The notes under the pieces were generated by a model. It worked only from the letters and a program-made list of their open reading frames with translations, had not been told where the DNA came from and did no database searches. DNA of 64,000 nucleotides. Source: Marsupella aquatica (taxonomy: Eukaryota > Marchantiophyta). Shown here piece after piece: positions 26,041 through 38,690 of this stretch. The stretch spans positions 15,066,001 through 15,130,000 of the forward strand of contig OZ316896.1 of assembly GCA_973895155.1 (NCBI GenBank). Reading direction: 5' to 3'. Position 1 is the first letter of the stretch; the number at the start of each line of letters is the position of its first letter. The translations under genes were made by a program, and so were the position numbers.

Positions 26041-27764
26041 TTCCTCTTCGGTCAATTCCCTACAGAGTATCATGCCAACAAATATCACAAGTTGTGGCAG
26101 AGAAAATACAACAGTGGTCAATAGACACAATAATTTACTCTTGAACACAAAGATCTGAGCAATAGATATTGAACCGAGGTAACTATTCCACATCAGTTGC
26201 AAAAACTGTTGAAAACGAGTGCAGCCTACCTCCGTATAATTCATGGTACTTGTTCACACAGTTTGACAAACTCACGGACCAGCTAATCTATAACCTTAAA
26301 CAGATCATCACTTCAACCATCAAAAGGGGTTCACAGGAATATGGCTTCTACTAAAGAAACATGTAATGTGGTCTGGTCCCCACGTCCATGCCGGCAAGGG
26401 CAATGCAAGTCCGGTAAGACAAGCTGAGAAAAACGTACCGCGTCCACAGCTTGACTTGCTGAAACGTAAGTTTTGACACGTGAAAAAGGTGTGTGGCAAT
26501 TCCCTGAAACTGAAAAAAACGATCAGCTCATCGGAGAATTTCGTACCTCTGAATGTATATTTCTTCAAAAGATCAGAGCAAGTAGGCCACAGCTTTCAGA
26601 AGCATGACAACTCAGTAACCAAGAACAACGTCCCTGAGATTGGGTGGTGACCTCAGCGTCAAGCTTATTGGTTTGACAAGATTGTGATAGCGACGAAGAA
26701 GTCCAAACTCTAGCAGCCCAAAGAACCGCCAAATGTAATGATCATTATTGACTTGCAGAATTTCCCTGGGAGCCACATCCTTGACACAGAATGATGGTCA
26801 CTGAGCCCTAATTTTCTCTGTCGCTCTTTATTGCACAACAAATGCAATCAGAAATACTAAAAGACTGCCTGTCACTTTGATAAATAAAGATCACCGAGTT
26901 CCAGGATTTCACCCGAGTTGCTAAGGGTTCACACCAAAGCCACAGAAGGCAATGATTACCGAAGAGGTAATAAATTCATATAGTTTGTCACCCATGCCAT
27001 ACGCGTAGGCTCCAGGTATGTTTGATATCAACAAGTACAGATCACATGACGAGCCTTGAAAGTGGAGAGCATCACCACCGATGAGCACGACAGGAGTGAG
27101 GCATCGAAATGCTCCTACTACAGCCCGTGCGGACCATGTTCCGCGTCGAAACCCCTCAAATCACTAGTCTACCCTGACCGATGAACACAATCTTTCAAAT
27201 CTTCTGTCCTCAAAACAGATTTTGACCTGCTTCGCAAGTTCGCAGCCACCGCAAAGCCATCGAGGTGGTCAGAGCTTCACCCTCACCAATGCCCATCCCA
27301 AACCACACCAGCCGTTCACAAAATTGGATAAGAAACGAAACCACACTTCATTTCTTCCGAACTCTGAGATGAGAGAGCGGAGACATCACATCATAGGCAC
27401 GACACGGACCGTAATCATTCATTAGGTTAAATGGGTCCGACACCAAGAACACCCGGGCCCCCAAAGCTTCCCTAAACACAGGGGACGCTCCCGCATTTCG
27501 AACAAATCACACAATAATGACACCAAAATTTCTGCACTTCTCCGCCTCCTTACCTCAGTCCACACGACGAGCAGCAGGTCATCCTCGCGTTTCCTCTCGG
27601 AGTCTCGTCGTCGTCGTCGCCGTCCTCCACCTTCTCCTGCTCCTCCTCCTCCGCACGCGCCCAACCAACAAAAGGCCCACGCGATGACTCTGCTGACTGC
27701 TCCTTTGATCTCGCTCGCTATCGTCACACCACTCCCACGGCCCTGCCACAAACACTGTGCTGCT
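26041..27764 (-). promoter_or_regulatory. Probable 5' leader and promoter region of the SKIP30-type gene
   Basis: No coding sequence is supported. Read on the minus strand, 27,680-27,540 is rich in GGAGGA/GAAGG/CGACGACGAC runs, the composition of many plant 5' untranslated regions, and an acceptor-like site lies just before the coding start. The exact leader exons and the transcription start cannot be fixed from sequence. Confidence 0.35.
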
Positions 27765-28020
27765 GCTCTGCGACCCTAATAACAAGCTATCAACTAATCT
27801 TCCTGCACCACGGTATCACTAGGGGAGGTACCCTAATAATCAAACAACCAATTCCCTGCTCTGCGACCCTAATAGCAAGCAATCAACCAGTTTTCCTGCA
27901 CCACGGTATCACTAGGGGAGGTACCCTAATAATCAAACAACCAATTCCCTGCTCTGCGACCCTAATAACAACCAATTTTCCTGCACCACGGTATCAAAAG
28001 GGGAAGGGTAGGTATTGTCT
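27765..28020 (+). repeat. Tandem repeat, period 92-94, about 2.7 copies
   Basis: GCTCTGCGACCCTAATA starts copies at 27,765, 27,859 and 27,951. Each copy carries CCTGCACCACGGTATCA and the first two carry ACTAGGGGAGGTACCCTAA. More diverged units continue at 28,250-28,560, after an interruption by repeat family B. Confidence 0.9.
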
Positions 28021-28059
28021 AATGCAAGCAAATAGGAATTTTGATAAAAGTAGACTATT

Positions 28060-28245
28060 AGGGGCATGTCAAAGTTCTCCCGTAACATTTTGATTACCCG
28101 TTAATTTTTTTGGATGTACCACCTTAATTTATGGGGTACATATTTTGGTAACTCATAACTATTCTGACCTTGCTATAAGTGTGTTCTATGTCCTAAGCTG
28201 TAACTCAGGTACAATTGTGCTTTGACACACCCTATCACTATTGTA
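28060..28245 (+). repeat. Dispersed repeat family B, copy 2, inside a tandem array
   Basis: Matches 19,465-19,680 over GGGCATGTCAAAGTTCTCCC and following blocks, and separates the regular units at 27,765-28,020 from diverged units at 28,250-28,560. That position suggests insertion into the array. Confidence 0.55.
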
Positions 28246-28249
28246 TAAT

Positions 28250-28560
28250 GGGCGACCCTAATAATCAAACAACCAATTTTCCTGCACCACGGTATCGATC
28301 AATGACCCTAATAATCAAACAGTCAATTCTCCTGTCAATAGGGGAGGTATTGTACAATGCAAGCAAAATATGAATTTTGATAGAGAGGAGAGTATTGTTA
28401 TTGTATAACAAGCAACCCTAATAATCAAACAACCAATTTCCTTGCACCATGGTATCAATAAAGGAGGTATAGTAAAATGCAAGAAAATAGGAATTTTGAA
28501 AGGAGGAGAATATTGTTATTGTATAATGCAAGCAAACAGGAATTTTGATAGTGAGGAGAA
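28250..28560 (+). repeat. Diverged continuation of the 27.8-kb tandem repeat
   Basis: Repeats of ACCCTAATAATCAAACAACC, GCACCACGGTATC and AATGCAAGCAAA...GGAATTTTGATA alternate with deletions. These are the same words as the array to the left in a less regular order. Confidence 0.75.
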
Positions 28561-29189
28561 TATTGTCAATGAGTCACTAGTGATTTTAAATTTCTTTTAA
28601 CTTTTGTTGCCTTTTATGTTTTTAGTGTTTTTTCAAGACTACAAATGGCTAGTGAGTTTGCTAGCCAAAAGAGGAGTCCCAAAATTGGATGTTACCAACC
28701 AGGTTTGTTGTCAGTGGGGCAATTGGACATAGACAAACAGGGGTCATGTAAGTAAAACTTTTGCTTGTGCAAGGAATTTTTTAACTGTTTTCTCGCATGC
28801 TACATTGACCACCTTATTTCTCAGAGTCACCTCAATATTTGATGTACCTCAACTTAGTTAGTATTGAAGGTTAAGGTCAGAAAAAGTTATATATATAGTA
28901 TGACGTAGTTATCAACCATATATGGTTGACCCTCTCTGTGAGCAGACTATACACGAGAGGCAAGATATTTCATAAGGAAATGAGGAGGTGTGATTAGCTT
29001 CATGTCAAAGGTGTTTTAAACACTAACATATCCACTAACTAATGTCTAGATGCAGGATCCAAACATAGCATGCAAACTATATTAAGTATGGTCAAAATTA
29101 TGAGATGTAATGATGGCTAAAAGAACTTCATCCTGGGGCAGCAGCCTAAAGCCCCAAAATGTGAAGAATCACCCCAAGGTTAGCAAAGT

Positions 29190-29600
29190 ACCAAATTGGT
29201 GATCCATAAGTTTTTGCCATAAAAAAATTGGTCATATGTCATGACCATAAGTCACTAGAGAGACTGCAAATCAAACAAAGTTGCATAACCCTGTGAAAAA
29301 AGCTATGCCCATTTGTTTATGGCCAAATGTCATCATCCCTGACTAAGGAGCATTCAGACGCCCTATTTTGACGAGCCTTAACTACTGAGGTACAAAAAAA
29401 GGTCAGGAAAAGGTATAGACTGCCAAAATCAAATAGTCCATAATTTTATTGCCATGAAATTTGGTCATATGCCATAAGTCAGTGTAGAGGCTAGTGAAAT
29501 ATAATAATACAAAACTTTACATAATTCTGTGAAAAAGCTATGGCTAAAAGCAATCATCCACAACTTTGAAGCTTTGGACGCTAACAATATTCTTTATCTA
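29190..29600 (+). repeat. Dispersed repeat family A, copies 2 and 3
   Basis: Two successive copies share TTGGTCATATG, AAGTCA and the GTGAAAAAGCTATG block with 12,475-12,740; the second starts near 29,395. Each ends in a GCTTTGGACG or CAGACGCCC-like word. Non-coding. Confidence 0.6.
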
Positions 29601-30020
29601 ATTCTCCTACATTATTTGCTGACAGTAAGATCTCCCTAGATTTAAGGAGAAGCATCAAATCATGTCAACTTGGGTCTGCAGCTAGGTTGGAAGATGGGAA
29701 TGTCACTTTGTGTGAAGGTGGAGATGCTACCAATATTCCATATATGGTTTTACTATATTACTTTCTGACAGTCAGATCTCCCTAGACTTAAGGTGAACCA
29801 TTGGACCATGCATAATGGGGTCTGTGGCTAGGTGTGAAACTTGGAAGACTCAAATGTCACTTTGTATGAAGGAGAAGATGCTACCAATATTCCTTATCTA
29901 ATTTTCCTAGATTACTTTCTGGCCATCAGATCTCCCTAGATGTAAGGAGAGTTATCAGATCGTGGCTAATGGGGTCTGTGGCTAGGTGAGAAATTTGGAA
30001 GACAAATTGTGTGTAGGAAA
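29584..30020 (+). repeat. Tandem repeat, period about 150, three copies
   Basis: Copies start near 29,584, 29,731 and 29,885, each with CAATATTC, CAGATCTCCCTAGA or AAGATCTCCCTAGA, TAAGG, GGGTCTG and GGCTAGGT or AGCTAGGT blocks in the same order. The middle and last copies are closest. Confidence 0.85.
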
Positions 30021-30281
30021 GAGTTTTGAGTGAGGTGGAACCTACCAAATTTCCACCACCTAAAATAGTGTTGGGAGAGCCGCTCCTACTTTCCATATAC
30101 ATCGCAATTACAAGGAGGGATGGGTAGTTTCAGTCCCATGTAATTCTTAGTATATATCAAACTGCCAAAAAACAGAGGGCGCCGAACCGGGAGACATGAT
30201 CCCTCAGGCAAAAGACCCAATCAAGGGGGGAGACCACCAAGGGGCCAAGAAAAGCAAACCCAAAGACAGAAACCCAAACGC

Positions 30282-30475
30282 CTACCTATCAGCAAACTGG
30301 AGAGCCTGGTAAAGCTCCGGTGTGAACTGCATGGGGGGGTCAAGCAAAGGAATCCTACTAGCGGCCCTAAGACCAACAGCCTCCCCCCTATGAAGAATAG
30401 TGAACGCCTGTGCCCGCTGAAGCGCAACAGACACCCTCTGTCTAAAGAATGCAGTGATGACGAAGTGGAATGTTC
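30282..30475 (-). pseudogene. Retroelement-like coding relic, related to the 55.3-kb relic
   Basis: A minus-strand frame open to a stop at 30,282-30,284 encodes F-x-R-Q-R-V-S-V-A-L-Q-R-A-Q-A and then about 45 further residues. The relic at 55,143-55,553 has the equivalent QRISVTLQRAQA with similar flanking residues and also ends soon afterwards. I recall this kind of C-terminal segment from plant retroelement ORFs but cannot name the family with confidence. There is no start codon or complete domain, so it is a fragment. Confidence 0.4.
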
Positions 30476-30613
30476 CTGCCTTTGGAGGGGGGAGAGGGCA
30501 GGGCAGGGCAGTACACCCAGGTAGGGTAGGGTAGGGTAGTCATATATATTAGGGAAAGAGGTATCTCGGGTGGCTTCACAAGAGTTGGAACCCCACTGCT
30601 TCGTTTTAATCAC

Positions 30614-31592
30614 TCTGAGATCAAATCTGGACAGAGTAATCAGTAGACTCCTTGTGAGATTAGAATGCTACTGTAGAACCAAGCCGGGGGGGCTCACACA
30701 GAATTGGGATTTGAGGTTCTTTATGCAACCTACTCTGTAACCAACTTTCTACTTCACATTTCCCTCTCCTGTGAAGTGTACGTCTGCAATGATATCACGG
30801 ACTTGAAGAGGTCAAGTTAATTGTAATGCTTGAGAAGTCAAATAGTGTAAAGCTTCTTATCCCCAATTCATTATACAACATTCGTCCCCCTTTCCTGTTC
30901 CAGAACTGCTACCCAAATTTATGCTTCAAATTGATGACAATGAAGCTTGCAGAGCGTTACTGAGTAACTTTTTAGTGTTTTCTCTAATAATTTTCAGTTT
31001 CAGCTCTCTCTAGACGTATGTTTCTTCCAGCTCTTGCGGTACTACATTAACAAGAGAGTTTGTGGCAGAGTTTGTACAGATTTGACAGCTCCGTGACTGT
31101 GACTTGATTTTCCTTTACTCCCAAGATACTTTTGTTCAACGGTGACCCTGATTCTCATGCACTCGGTCTACAAAAGCGCGTGAAGCAGTTTTTGAGCTGT
31201 GGAAAAAGTTGTTACAGCACTGCGTAAGGAAGTGGAGAAATTGAGTAGGCACCTGATCGTTTCTCTTCACCAACAAGAGGGGATCAGAAACTTGATTGGT
31301 TGTTTGTTCGGCACTTTCCTTCTGAGAAGATTGACTAATGGAGACAGTGATGGAGGGTAAAGCGTGGTCTTAATTTTCAGTCGATCCTTGGACAAATTTG
31401 CGCTTCCTTTCTGCTGTCTCGGATTCCCTTTCTTACCAGCAGAACAAACAACGGGAAGCCTCGATTTCTCTCTTGCTCATAATCGAAAATTTACACTCCG
31501 TATCCAAAATAAACGAGGGCCCCCTTTGCGACCTGTCCTTGCCAGGACTAACATTTTAATTATAATCGGTATATTATATACCACCGATCACT
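30614..31592. other. Intergenic, no feature recognised
   Basis: The interval lies downstream of the PDR transporter, which reads on the minus strand and ends at 31,593. It shows no coding frame that I trust. The part adjoining the gene probably includes its 3' untranslated region. Confidence 0.35.
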
Positions 31593-34500
31593 TCACCTCT
31601 TTTGGAAATTGAAGTACTTGATGGAGAATGCGAAGACTAACCAAAACATTATCACAAAGGCTATCAGTACAAGGGCAATATACCCCAGCCAGTCGTGATG
31701 AAATCCGAAATAATCATGCAGCCACTGTTGCACAGTGACAGTTGAACTGTATCCCGTCGCGGTGATTGGGGTCTGCACATCCCCAAGCTGAGATGCAATC
31801 AATCCGTGCAGGGTCCAAGATACCGGACTGAGGTAGTAATACCATATCCACCAGCCAGGAATTCGAGGTTGTGGGATTAAGAAGCCGGCGAATAAATTCC
31901 AGATAGAGTAGAACGCTGAAGACACAACGGCTGCCATTTGCTGAGATGGAGTAAGACCCACCGCCATCATACCGTAGAACGTGAAGTATGAGAAAGTCAA
32001 GAACATGAAAAAGAGGTACCAGAAGAATTTGGCTGCTGTCCATTCGAATTGGATCATGGCGTAGGTTATGAGCGCATAAACAATCGCTTGGAGTAGTATG
32101 TAAGGCACTTCGATCAAACCCTGGGCCGCAGCATAGGGAAGTGGGGCGTACATGCCAGCTGCTCTCTCTCTGTAGAAAACAGATCGTTCGATAGCAACCA
32201 CAGGTTGCACAGTTGAAGAATTGTTCACCCCCAAAAACAACACCGATGCGTACATGGCGCCCATCACATTGAAGACGTCCTGCTGAGAGCTCCTCTTAGA
32301 TCCGAGGCCCCAAAAGACAGACCCGAAAATAAGCGCACAGACGACAGTGAAGAAGAAGCGCACAGCGTTGTACATAGGACTTCGCCAATAGGTCTTGTTC
32401 TGTTTCCAGAGGCAGGCCACAAATTGAGTGATTGCGTTGCTCGAGTATTTGCTGCCAAAGTCCAGGTCTTTCGCCCCTGGAGGTGGCACACTCAGTTCTT
32501 TGATCAATTCCTCAGTTCTTTTGAAAAGACCCGACTCCAAATAAATCTCTGCGAAGTTCCTCCCGATCCTTGACTCTGCTCCCGGGGTAGATACATCCAG
32601 CATCCACGTGGCTGGATTGATCCCTCCTTGAATGTGTGGTACGCCCTCAATGCTCTGAAAATAGTCAATCAGCTGAGTTGAGTGCTTGCCTAGAGGACCA
32701 CCGTATATTACTTGTCCTCCTCGTTTCATCAACAGAAGCTCATCAAAAGCCTCGAAGATGTCAATACTTGGCTGATGGATTGTGCACACCACGGTCCTTC
32801 CCGTGTCCACAGTGTTTCGGACCGTTCGCATGACAATTGCAGCAGCTCGGGCATCAAGGCCGGAAGTGGGTTCATCCATAAAAATAATTGAAGGATTGGC
32901 AACCAATTCTACAGCAATGGTGAGACGTTTTCTTTGCTCAGTGGAAAGACCAGTATTGCCGGGCAGGCCCACGAGTGCATTCCTGAGTGGATGCAACTCC
33001 ACTAATTCCATCACCTCGTTCACAAAGGTTTCGCGTGTTTCCTCATCAACAGTATCTGGAAGTCGCAGCCAGGCAGAGTACACTAACGATTCCCATATGG
33101 TCACCTGAGGAGAATGAATGTCAGTTTGTTCCACATAGCCCGACACCCGAGCAAAAGTATCTTGATTTTTTGGGAAACCCGAGACCCGAATGTCTCCCTC
33201 TATATATCCACCTGTCTTCCTACCTGCAAGAACGTCCATCAAAGTTGTCTTTCCAGCTCCACTCACACCTACAAGGGCTGTCAACACACCTGGTCTAAAT
33301 GCACCACTAACATTTCGTAGCAGCTGCAGGCGATTCTCTGTAACACCTTCTCCTTTCATTTCCGGAGGCATGTCGACAAAGTAACAGACGTTATGGAATG
33401 TGAGAGCCAGAGGTTGAAAGGGCAAGATCATCCCTTTCCCTCCCCCTTTCGCACCTGCTGCACCTTCGGCAACTTGACCTGCTTCACTTGTAGCACCTGT
33501 CCTGCCACTACCCCCTGTTGATTGTTGTCTATCGATGTTGTTCAGCTCAACTTCAGCTCCAGTTCCATTGCTCGACTTACTACCACCAACGCGAGCGTTC
33601 TCCTTTTCCAGAATTGCCTCCTCCGGGAGAGTTGCTTGCGTGTTTCCCAGAGGTCCGAAGTATCCTACCGCCAGGATAACTAAGAAGTTAAACAAAAAAC
33701 AATATGCAAGTAGCACACCAGCGCCCAACCAATACCAGTAGCCTCTTGTGAATATCCCACGCGCAGTGAGTAATTGTATGCCCACATTTCCCCCGCGCCA
33801 CCGAGGTGCAAGGAACTCATTCACTGCTATAGCATTCTGCGCATATGACAATGGTGATATCCAATATCCCCAAATCCACCAGGGATGTACAGAGGGCCTT
33901 GCTAAAATGAAGCCACCCAACACGAATACTACAACAAGACAAAATGAGCCGAAAGTGTTCGCAATAACCATACTTCTTCCAACAGCACCGATTGCTCTGA
34001 ACAGCCCGAGTGCCATCTGATGCATCAGAAAGAGAAGGAGAATATAGCGAAAAAACCTTCCCGGCTCTGGAGCAAGCCCAATAATGTAGTAGACGATTCC
34101 AGACCAGATTATAGACTCTATAATGGAGTACGGAAGCCGCAGGAGCCAGCTTGGAATGGCAAAAGCCCACCCAGGGTAGAAGAGATTGTCCCGTTGCTTG
34201 TAAAAGACTGGAAGCCGTGATACGGTTATCGACAATTCTGAGAATCCATTAAACATCATATGGACAAGTGCGAAAAAGAGACCACCCATGAAGATATTTC
34301 CATCCTGCAGGTTACCAGCGTGAAATTGTGTCCTCAAGAAAAGAGTACCTGTGAGGAAGGCAACAAACGCCACCTGACAAGTGCGAAAAATGTACAAGAA
34401 CCGATTTCGGGAGATCAGAAGCAGCTCTCGCGCCGTGCAGGCTTTCAAAAGCTCCCATCGTGAAACCGAGAAGCGTTTAGTCTCAAGGGCTGCAGGGTGG

Positions 34501-36169
34501 CTCTTTGTCTTATCAAATGGAGTAGACAAATAGCTTGTAACGTTTTTCCCGACTTCAAACTCTTTGAAAGCAGCCGCAAGCGTTGCAACAGGGACATACT
34601 CGTAAGGCTTCTCTCCTGCCCAATACTGCTGCTGATCTTTTATGGACGTGACTTCTTGAAGAAAATCCGCAACTCCCTTCCGCGGTGGAAGCTTGAAGCC
34701 CAAATTTTCAAAAAACTCCACCACTCTTTCCCGTGGACCGAGATACACAACGTGACCTTCAGCCAGCAGCAGCACATCGTCAAACAGATCAAATGTTTCC
34801 GGTGCAGGTTGCAAGAGTGCCATTAAGACGGTGCCTCGCATCAGATGGGTGAAATTCCGCACGCAATTAACGATCTGGTAAGTTGTGGAACTGTCCAGGC
34901 CAGTCGAAATTTCGTCCATGAAAATGGTTTTCTTAGGACCCACAATCATTTCACCAGTGGTCACACGCTTCCGTTGGCCTCCTGAAATCCCGCGGAGCAT
35001 TTCATTTCCCACGACGGTGTCGGCGCATATTTCCAGGCCAAGCACTTTCATGATGTAATCTGTTTGAAGACTGTGTTCGTTACCTTCTGCAGCAGTGCCC
35101 TGAAAACACCAGAGGAAGAATAACAAAACCAATTTAAGATCGAGGCTAAGATTCGAGCAAGCAGTCAATCCGTAAATTATACAGTGCATGCGGCAATATA
35201 CTTATTATTGAAGGGGACCGCAATTAAATAATGGAGAACTTGGTCAGGTGAGGTAGTAAGAGAGACCTTCATGAAGGCATCAATGGCTGGATCCGGATGA
35301 ATGCCTTGTGCCTTCTCTCGGTGAGCCAACTCAGTCAACATGTGATGCTTATAGCCCGTTCCTTGCACTCGAGCAGCGAAGTCAAGAGTTTCACGAACTG
35401 TGAGCTCCCCAATATGATTGTCGTTTTGGCTGACATAAGCAGCTGTTCTCTGCGGCACAAATTCATGCATTGTATGTCCGTTGTAGGTAATTTCTCCTGA
35501 GACCCTCAACTTGGGGTCAACTTTCCCAGCAAGAGCTAGAAGCAACGTTGTTTTCCCAGCCCCGGGGGGGCCCAACAGCAAGGTCATTCTGGCGGGCTGC
35601 ACAACTCCACTCACATCATTCAAGATCGTAAAATTCCGCTTGTTTGAAGGGAGAATCTTACATGAGGCCAAGATGCCCTCTACAAAATTCCGCACAAAAT
35701 TGATCAAAGTCGGAAGTGCTCGCCCTCCAGCGTACACATCGGCATGAACTGACAAGTTCTGGAAGCGAACTTCCACAGTGGGGTGCTCGATTTCAACCCT
35801 GCGGAGGCGCTCATTAATGTTGCGCAGAAGCCGCTCGTTGTCCTGCTCATTCGTCTTGAGTGCCAATTCCACGAGCCTAGCACGCTGCCCCGGGTTCAAC
35901 TCCCGAAGGTTAGTGACGTTGAACTCCTTGCCGCGTTCACCTGGCTCTCCAAGAATATTTTCCTCCAAGATTGCGGCATTCAGCCGATCATACGTGGGCA
36001 ATTTCTCCAACGCCGCCCACTTGAGCGCTTCCAAATCATCGTCGTCCGCCTCCATGCTCGACCTTCTTCCGAAAGGCACCCTTCCTTCCCCTGTATCTCC
36101 CCATATCCTCGACCCTCCATGTTTATGCAAGAATGAGGCGTCCCCCGCTGGAGCTGTCGAGTCCGCCAT
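31593..36169 (-). CDS. Full-size PDR/ABCG-type ABC transporter
   Basis: Two exons, 36169-35267 and 35099-31593, are separated by a 167-base GT-AG intron and encode 1469 aa, the usual PDR length. The order is the reverse ABCG order: NBD1, TMD1, NBD2, TMD2. NBD1 has Walker A GPPGAGKT near residue 200, signature ISGGQRKR near 338 and Walker B IFMDE near 360. NBD2 has GVSGAGKT near residue 912, the PDR-type altered signature LSTEQRKR, and [11 protein letters not shown]. Each half is followed by about six membrane segments. PDR proteins sit mostly in the plasma membrane and export hormones, terpenoids, phenolics or toxic compounds; the substrate cannot be read from sequence. All catalytic motifs are intact and there is no internal stop. 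The single intron is unusual for a PDR gene. Confidence 0.95.
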
Positions 36170-36344
36170 CTCGACCGCTCCGACTCTTTCTTTCTCTTAA
36201 TTAATTACTCGCTGCCCCGCTATTGACGACTGCTCGGCTTCTCAGCGTCCTCACTCCTCCACACTAATTCCCTAATTGATTAAAGATCACTCAGACGTTA
36301 CGGCTCGATTGACAGGTCCGGGCCAATTCACATCATTATGCATG

Positions 36345-36422
36345 TTTCACGTCCAATTCATGGCTGCATGGGATGTTACAGCGTTCTCTCATCCAATTCA
36401 TGGCTGCATGGGATGTTACAGA
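36345..36422 (+). repeat. Short tandem duplication upstream of the PDR gene
   Basis: CCAATTCATGGCTGCATGGG, followed by ATGTTACAG, occurs twice in a row, with a period of about 37-38. It lies 180-250 bases upstream of the PDR start codon, in the likely promoter. Confidence 0.8.
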
Positions 36423-36443
36423 TTTCTCGCTCCGTCTCTCTGG

Positions 36444-36445
<2 letters not shown>

Positions 36446-36496
<51 letters not shown>
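36446..36496 (+). repeat. (CT)n microsatellite upstream of the PDR gene
   Basis: About 25 CT units. On the transcribed (minus) strand this is a GA repeat about 280 bases before the start codon, a position where plant genes often carry GAGA-type elements; a regulatory role is only inferred. Confidence 0.9.
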
Positions 36497-36499
<3 letters not shown>

Positions 36500-36829
36500 C
36501 AAAACTGAGCTCGTAGGTCGCTGCTACTACCAGTTCACGAGCGAGCTAGCTCTCCTTCCGGTCGACATCCGAGCTGTCCCGGCTCTCACAAGGTCATCTT
36601 TGTCAAGTGTGCAATTCTTGGCTGATGAACCGTGTTTATCTACGAGAGTGCGGGGCATGCAGCGGCAGAAGTCGCACAGCTTCTTTCTCGGCTGCTCTCG
36701 ACCAGTCTGTTCTAGAATGGTTCTTTTTGGGGGCTTTTTGGAGAAAGTTCTCTTCGACTTTCCGGAGGAGGGAGCAAATTCGGCATGCATCGCCCGCATC
36801 ACAACCGGCTGGTGAGGTGTCTCTTCCAA

Positions 36830-38690
36830 GGGTTGTCAGTTGAGAATTCCTCCTATCGATGGATGGCTGCTCTGGGTGCGCGATACTACTCCTACTATAG
36901 ACTTCTACTACCTCTCCCATCACAACACCAGCCTGCCTGTGCGTTCCCCGAATAGATTGGCTTCAATTCCGGAACGGGCTCCGCCGCCGGGCCTCCCATC
37001 CCGCCATGGCTCCCTTTACACCGTTGGATCCCACTTGATATGGTACACCAACGGAATGTTCCTGATCCTCTTCCCAGACTTTCCCATCCCTGATCCCCCG
37101 ACCTCATCAATAAAATAATTAGTGTAGCGAACACGCATCCAGCACCCGATGGGACGCGATACGGCAATGCACACCATGTCGCACCCTTCTTCTGGAACTT
37201 CTGGTCGTCATCGTTCTATCGTTGTTGTGACAGCAGCCCAGCCCGGAAATTGGGGAATGGTTAAATTTGGGACGTGGGAAGTTGGGAGGTTGGGAGATGA
37301 GCTGCCACGAAGGATCTGGCTATGGTGGCAGAGATTAGTCTTTTGCAAGGCCTCCTCTCGTGGCTCAATATTGTTTGTTGATAATCCTGTCTGCATTGTA
37401 TAATCCTGCAGTTTTATTCCCAACAACTGGGTGACATACGAGAGGCTGGTAGAAAAAGTTAGCCACGGTGACCCGCTCGAATTAAACAACGAGATTTTAC
37501 CCGAGAGTGGTGGGTGTCTAGTCCACTGCTGGCCATCCTGTCTGCTCCACTGCTGGCCATCCTGTCTGCTTGTCCTCACAATGCGCCATTGCGCCTGCCA
37601 CGTCGGGATGAGCCTGACGTCTAGGTACCGTTCGTGTGTCTTACGTCTCAGCTGCATCACCTGAAGCCGTGAATGGCCCATTGAGTTGCCCCTTGGATGG
37701 TGAGCGGATTGTTTGGTCTGATGTGATCCCCAACAAAACCTTCGGGAATTTGGAATCACAGACGAAGCCGTAGCTCAGCGCTTCGTTTTCTTTCCTTCCG
37801 AACACCTTTTCTCTTTCCTTTCCAAGTACAGTTGTAGTTACGTCATTAGTGGTGGAACTTCGCTCTGCAATCTGGACGATGGCTTTTCGCTCGAGTCAGT
37901 TCCTCGGGAATTTCAATGTTAGTATCAAGAGAAGGTGCACGTCCAGTTTCCTGCATGATTACGTTAAGATACCGATACATTTCATGCAGGCTGACGAGAA
38001 CGTGAGCGAATTGGATAAGCGACCCTAACAATCACTGGAGTGACACACACCCAGATTCCTCACACCTTTTTCGGAACTTTAACACCTAGAAGAATCGTAG
38101 AAATGCATGCTCCAGAGCAGTCTATACTCTGTTGGATGGGCCTGCTTTCGGTTTTCAAGGAGAAAAAAAGAAGAATCGCAGACTTATTTGGTTTATGCTC
38201 TGCTGTTATCATTGGGGTGGACCCTGAATTTGTACTCCTGTCCAAAGGCCCTGCCCTCTGTGACCAATCATTTTGGCTGCTGGGGGCAGGTAATCGACCA
38301 GGAAGTTTGAAGAAGAAAAGCGGCAGCATCAGGATTTCTGGAGGTGGGACTCACTAGGAGAGTGGAAGGCTGTTTCTGAGGGAGTTGTCTAAAAAGTGTG
38401 AAGTCTTAGTTGACTCGTGACGAGCAGTGTGAAGTCTGTTGAAGTTTTGGAAAGTCTCATGGGAAAGACTTCTTTTAGAGGCATTTTTAAATTGTGTTCT
38501 CTTCTTTCCCAGTGCTGTGCTGTACAGTTCTGGAGGACTCTCATTGAGACTAACCTGCTTTTGGCTCTTTAATCTTTGAGGGTTTTTTCTTCCTCTCGTG
38601 TGCTCCCATGTGTTGGGTGTCCTTTACCTTTGAGATGGTGCGGCCCAGCCCATCTTGCTATTTGGAGTGTGAAATATTGTGAAATATTGT
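36830..38690. other. Intergenic, no feature recognised
   Basis: The interval holds a short direct repeat CCACTGCTGGCCATCCTGTC at 37,525-37,565 and no credible gene. Part of it is probably PDR upstream DNA. Confidence 0.35.

Noticed and set aside
30221-30613. 130-codon minus frame over the 30.4-kb relic
   Set aside because: It is out of frame with the segment that matches the 55.3-kb relic; composition is Leu/Ser/Arg-rich without domain.
36276-36829. Frames running through the CT microsatellite
   Set aside because: They are produced by the SerLeu-repeat reading of the microsatellite and have no conserved segment.
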